Assembly: GCA_963731285.1 (NCBI GenBank)
Contig: CAVSUR010000016.1
Span: 1-64,000 of the forward strand
Origin: CAVSUR01 sp963731285
GTDB taxonomy: Bacteria; Actinomycetota; Actinomycetes; Streptosporangiales; Streptosporangiaceae
Direction of reading: 5' to 3'
DNA length: 64,000 nt
Below are positions 63,262-64,000 of this stretch, in pieces (the stretch's first letter is position 1; every line of letters starts with the position of its first letter). The notes beneath the pieces were generated by a model, which had not been told where the DNA came from, made no database searches, and worked only from the letters and a program-made list of their open reading frames with translations. A program made the position numbers and the translations under genes.

Positions 63262-63930
63262 ATGCCGCCCAGGCCGCCCGACATCCGGCTGCGGGCCGAC
63301 GCTGCCCGCAACCGGCAGGCCATCATCGAGGCCGCCCGGCGGCGGTACGGCCAGCGCGGCCTGGATGCGCCGCTGGACGAGATAGCCCGGCTGGCCGGCG
63401 TCGGCAACGCCACCCTTTACCGGCATTTCCCCTCGCGCTGCGCCCTCGCCGCCGCGGTGTTCGCCGACACGCTGCACCGCATCATCGAGGCCGGCCGCGA
63501 GGCGCTCGGCGATCCCGATCCCTGGCGCGCATTCGCCGGGCACGTCAGGTTCCTGTGCGAGCTGCAGGCCACCGACCGTGGCCTGGCTGACCTGCTCATC
63601 ACCCGGGTCACCGGCGCGCCCGGCCTGGAGGAACTGCGGCAGCGCGCCTACGCCGATTTCGTCCGGATCGCCGGGCGGGCGCAGGCCAGCGGCGCGCTGC
63701 GCGCGGATTTCGTCCCCGAGGATCTGGTGCTGCTGCTGATGGCCAACGCCGGGCTGGTGAGCCGGACCGCCGGCCCGGCGCCGCAGGCCTGGACCCGGTT
63801 CATCGACTTCGCCCTGGACGGCCTGCGCGCCGCCGCGGCGACGCCGGCCGCCGCGGCTCCCGGCCGGCGTGCCCTGCGGAGCGCGATGAGCCAGCGGGGG
63901 GACCGGCTGGGATACGGGCCAGGGCGGTGA
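63262..63930 (+). CDS. TetR-family transcriptional regulator
   Basis: 222 residues from ATG 63262. The N-terminal helix-turn-helix is RNRQAIIEAARRRYGQRGLD, then LDEIARLAGVGNATLYRHFP and SRCALAAAVFADTLHRII; the C-terminal ligand-binding region follows (FLCELQATDRGLADLLITRV, VPEDLVLLLMANAGLV). It is divergent from the PPOX gene and probably regulates it and itself. The ~25 C-terminal residues are Ala/Arg-rich. Confidence 0.9.
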   Translation: MPPRPPDIRLRADAARNRQAIIEAARRRYGQRGLDAPLDEIARLAGVGNATLYRHFPSRCALAAAVFADTLHRIIEAGREALGDPDPWRAFAGHVRFLCELQATDRGLADLLITRVTGAPGLEELRQRAYADFVRIAGRAQASGALRADFVPEDLVLLLMANAGLVSRTAGPAPQAWTRFIDFALDGLRAAAATPAAAAPGRRALRSAMSQRGDRLGYGPGR

Positions 63931-64000
63931 CCTAGCGAGCCGCCGCGCAGCCACCGGCCGCTGGCAGACTTGCCTGCTCTGCAAATGTTTTTGGCCTGCA

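Overview
The window is very GC-rich DNA from an actinomycete. The evidence is the block rnhB-lepB-rplS-trmD-rimM-khpA-rpsP-ffh-ftsY-smc-acyP-mutM-rnc-rpmF-coaD-rsmD-recG-rpmB-thiL-cofC-ddl-hup, frequent GTG starts, Ala/Pro/Gly-rich protein tails, an F420-pathway gene and actinobacterial DUF families. A Streptosporangiales-like or Streptomyces-like lineage fits; the genus cannot be fixed from sequence alone.

Region 1 (1-18,426) is an accessory island full of insertion-sequence debris (ISL3, three IS3-type pieces, IS30, IS110) and decayed genes: a PQQ-type beta-propeller, RDD, DinB, DUF4239, epoxide hydrolase and a secreted Cys-containing protein. Intact-looking genes in it are an APH-type kinase divergent from a MarR regulator, a DUF2254 membrane protein, a membrane-anchored OmpA-domain protein, a DUF1906-type hydrolase-like protein, a VOC protein and an MBL-fold hydrolase. 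The two halves of one IS3 element and the two parts of one ISL3 transposase gene lie at opposite borders (about 420 and 18,110) in a reciprocal arrangement. This is what integration of a circle of about 17.7 kb, opened inside the IS3, would leave. A 103-bp repeat occurs twice inside the island.

Region 2 (18,427-38,065, minus strand) is the housekeeping block: protein export (lepB, ffh, ftsY), ribosome and tRNA maturation (rplS, trmD, rimM, khpA, rpsP, rpmF, DUF177, rnc), DNA repair and chromosome dynamics (rnhB, mutM, recG, smc), CoA synthesis (coaD) and rRNA methylation (rsmD).

Region 3 (38,223-48,432) carries rpmB, a CBM2-like membrane-anchored protein, thiL, a small Lrp-type sensor domain, cofC/fbiD, a gutted PlsC-type acyltransferase, a Cys/Met-metabolism PLP enzyme, ddl, hup and the proton-translocating transhydrogenase genes pntAA-pntAB-pntB.

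Region 4 (48,475-64,000) is more variable: an A/T-richer zeta-toxin-like kinase with an overlapping small partner, pirin, an SDR, a LuxR-type response regulator, a K+ channel/RCK protein, two CPA2 antiporters, a lactate/malate-dehydrogenase-like enzyme, DUF2332, a peptidoglycan-binding protein, a histidine kinase with a small overlapping gene and a palindromic site upstream, an FkbM methyltransferase, an F420/PPOX-type protein and a TetR regulator.

Caution: many long genes, including essential ones (ffh, ftsY, smc, ddl), are broken by single-base shifts, often extra bases. Essential genes cannot all be dead, so most breaks outside the island are probably consensus sequencing errors. They are annotated as one gene each with the break positions given.
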